Shown here: positions 62,801-64,000 of the stretch, one piece after another
Numbering within the stretch: the stretch's first letter is position 1
Layout: every line of letters starts with the position of its first letter
Origin: Phoebastria nigripes
Taxonomy: Eukaryota > Chordata > Aves > Procellariiformes > Diomedeidae
NCBI GenBank assembly: GCA_035582835.1
Contig: JAYKAV010002955.1
Location: 2,715,632 to 2,779,631 of the forward strand
Length of the DNA stretch: 64,000 bases
Reading direction: 5' to 3'
Program-made: the position numbers and the translations under genes
Notes under the pieces: generated by a model
What the model was told of the DNA's origin: nothing
The model's database searches: none
Seen by the model: only the letters and a program-made list of their open reading frames with translations

Positions 62801-64000
62801 TTTTTATTTACTTTCACTAGCCTGGAGTATTTTTCCTATTAATATTTGCTCCAGAATCCTCCAATCCCATATAATAATTATAGGAANGTTCTGTAAAAAC
62901 TGTTCCCTATACAGTGACATTTCCTTATCTCAGTCATCTCCTTATGCTCTGTCCTACCTATATTACCTTANTGTGGCACATCAGTCAAAATTTCCACATT
63001 CACTTTCTTGTACCTGAGCCTTTTACAGTAGCATTCTATATTCTGAAGTGTCCAATGATCCAGCAATTTTTGGACTTTTCAATCCAAAAAGTATAGCAAA
63101 AGGGTTTGCAGGAAAATGATGGTCTTTTAGGGAAAGGCTGAATGCTTATCACTGTGGATGCAGAAAAACCTTGGAAGAAAATGAACTTCCATTGCTTGTC
63201 CCAGACCAGTATAGCCTCTTATCTTTCTGTAGATAGCGACTTACTGAGGTATCCTGTTTTTCTGCGTTGAAGCACAGAAATTGTAATCCAGGATTCTTGC
63301 CCCACCTGAGAATCATGAGGAGACATCTTCCCCAAATTATTCACTATGGAAAGTGAGTACTTAGGCACTTGTTACCTGCCACTTTTTTTTACCCAGGAAC
63401 AATCGTTCGGCATTTGTACTGGGCTTTCCAGTAGTATCTTATCTTCACTAAAGAAAACAATGAATAAATAGCGAGACTTGAACAAATTGAATGTTAGACC
63501 CATTGGCATTTGCTAAAGAGAGGACTTTTTTATATGCCCTGCTCAGAGACTTTCAGAGTGCTTTATTAACTTCAGTCTTCCTCCTCTTAAGCATCCTGCA
63601 GAACATGTTTACCCGTGATACCCAGAGCAAGAATGAGGTGTCTCTGGGCAACAAATTTGCTAGTTCACTTAATCCCTACGTTCTGCTCTGTAATGTGTAA
63701 TCTCTTTGAAGATTGCCAGTCTTAATGGTGTCATCTTTGCCTTTTCAAACTGACGTCAATGAGGTACATTAGCAGATCAGGACACGTTTAATGGAGGTTC
63801 ACACTCTTACGGCCTGCATATGAAATTGCTTGAGTGTGCTGAGACACAAGAACTGACAGATAGGTCTTGTGTCATCTCAGTTGGCAATAGGGAACAAAAC
63901 TTAGACTCCCAGGCTCATTTCAGATAATCTTTCAAAAGTGTAATAGTTTGTATGAAACTTACTGAAAGTGTATGAACCTAATCTGCAAAACTCAACTGGA
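56801..64000. other. Non-coding stretch to window end, no gene seen
   Basis: The 56.9-57.5 kb part is purine-rich and unclassified. The rest is AT-rich with only short frames (such as 59661-59978 minus and 62100-62405 minus) lacking recognisable domains. No repeat family, RNA gene or exon that I can support. Confidence 0.55.

Noticed and set aside
1..64000. CRISPR arrays, operons, bacterial or phage genes
   Set aside because: No regularly spaced identical repeats, no long adjacent frames and no ribosome-binding sites; the content is vertebrate.

Overview
The window looks like nuclear DNA from a bird, probably a non-galliform. It is AT-rich, with no compact gene layout, operons or ribosome-binding sites. 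It carries several CR1 LINEs with the avian 3' tail (ATTCTATGATTCTATG-type), LTRs with class-typical target-site duplications, and a few much older amniote-wide SINE/LINE relics. I found no protein-coding gene, rRNA, convincing tRNA or CRISPR array. I read it as intergenic or deep intronic sequence. The neighbouring genes cannot be told from the sequence.

Layout. 1-295: 3' end of a CR1 cut by the window edge. 3534-4390: a decayed long LTR on the minus strand. 7640-7958: an ERVK-type solo LTR with an exact 6-bp duplication. 11.0-12.0 kb: two MIR-like relics. 16.3-16.6 kb: an old CR1 relic. 18.5 kb: a MIR relic. 22,704-24,500: a younger minus-strand CR1 with reverse-transcriptase coding sequence, broken by a 396-base assembly gap. 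26,459-27,555: a 1.1-kb solo LTR related to the one at 3.5 kb. 28.1 kb: a MIR relic. 28,748-29,314: an ERVL-type solo LTR with a 5-bp duplication. 35,058-36,416: a plus-strand CR1 with an almost continuous but disabled RT reading frame. 42.6-43.0 kb: a MIR 3' end followed by an L3/CR1-type 3' end. 48.1 kb: a short CR1-like relic and a poly-T tract. 55.5-56.8 kb: an unclassified block with LTR-like promoter and polyadenylation signals. The remaining ~55 kb is single-copy-looking AT-rich DNA, with a few stretches that could be conserved regulatory elements.

No genes work together here. The content is a layered record of retroelements: amniote-age MIR and L3, older CR1, younger CR1, and solo LTRs of at least three endogenous retrovirus groups. 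Nothing resembles a new molecular system. The points most worth checking are the homologous LTR pair with internal repeat arrays, the LTR-like block near 56 kb, the perfect hairpin at 12.8 kb, the candidate conserved elements, and the clustering of ambiguous bases inside CR1 copies.
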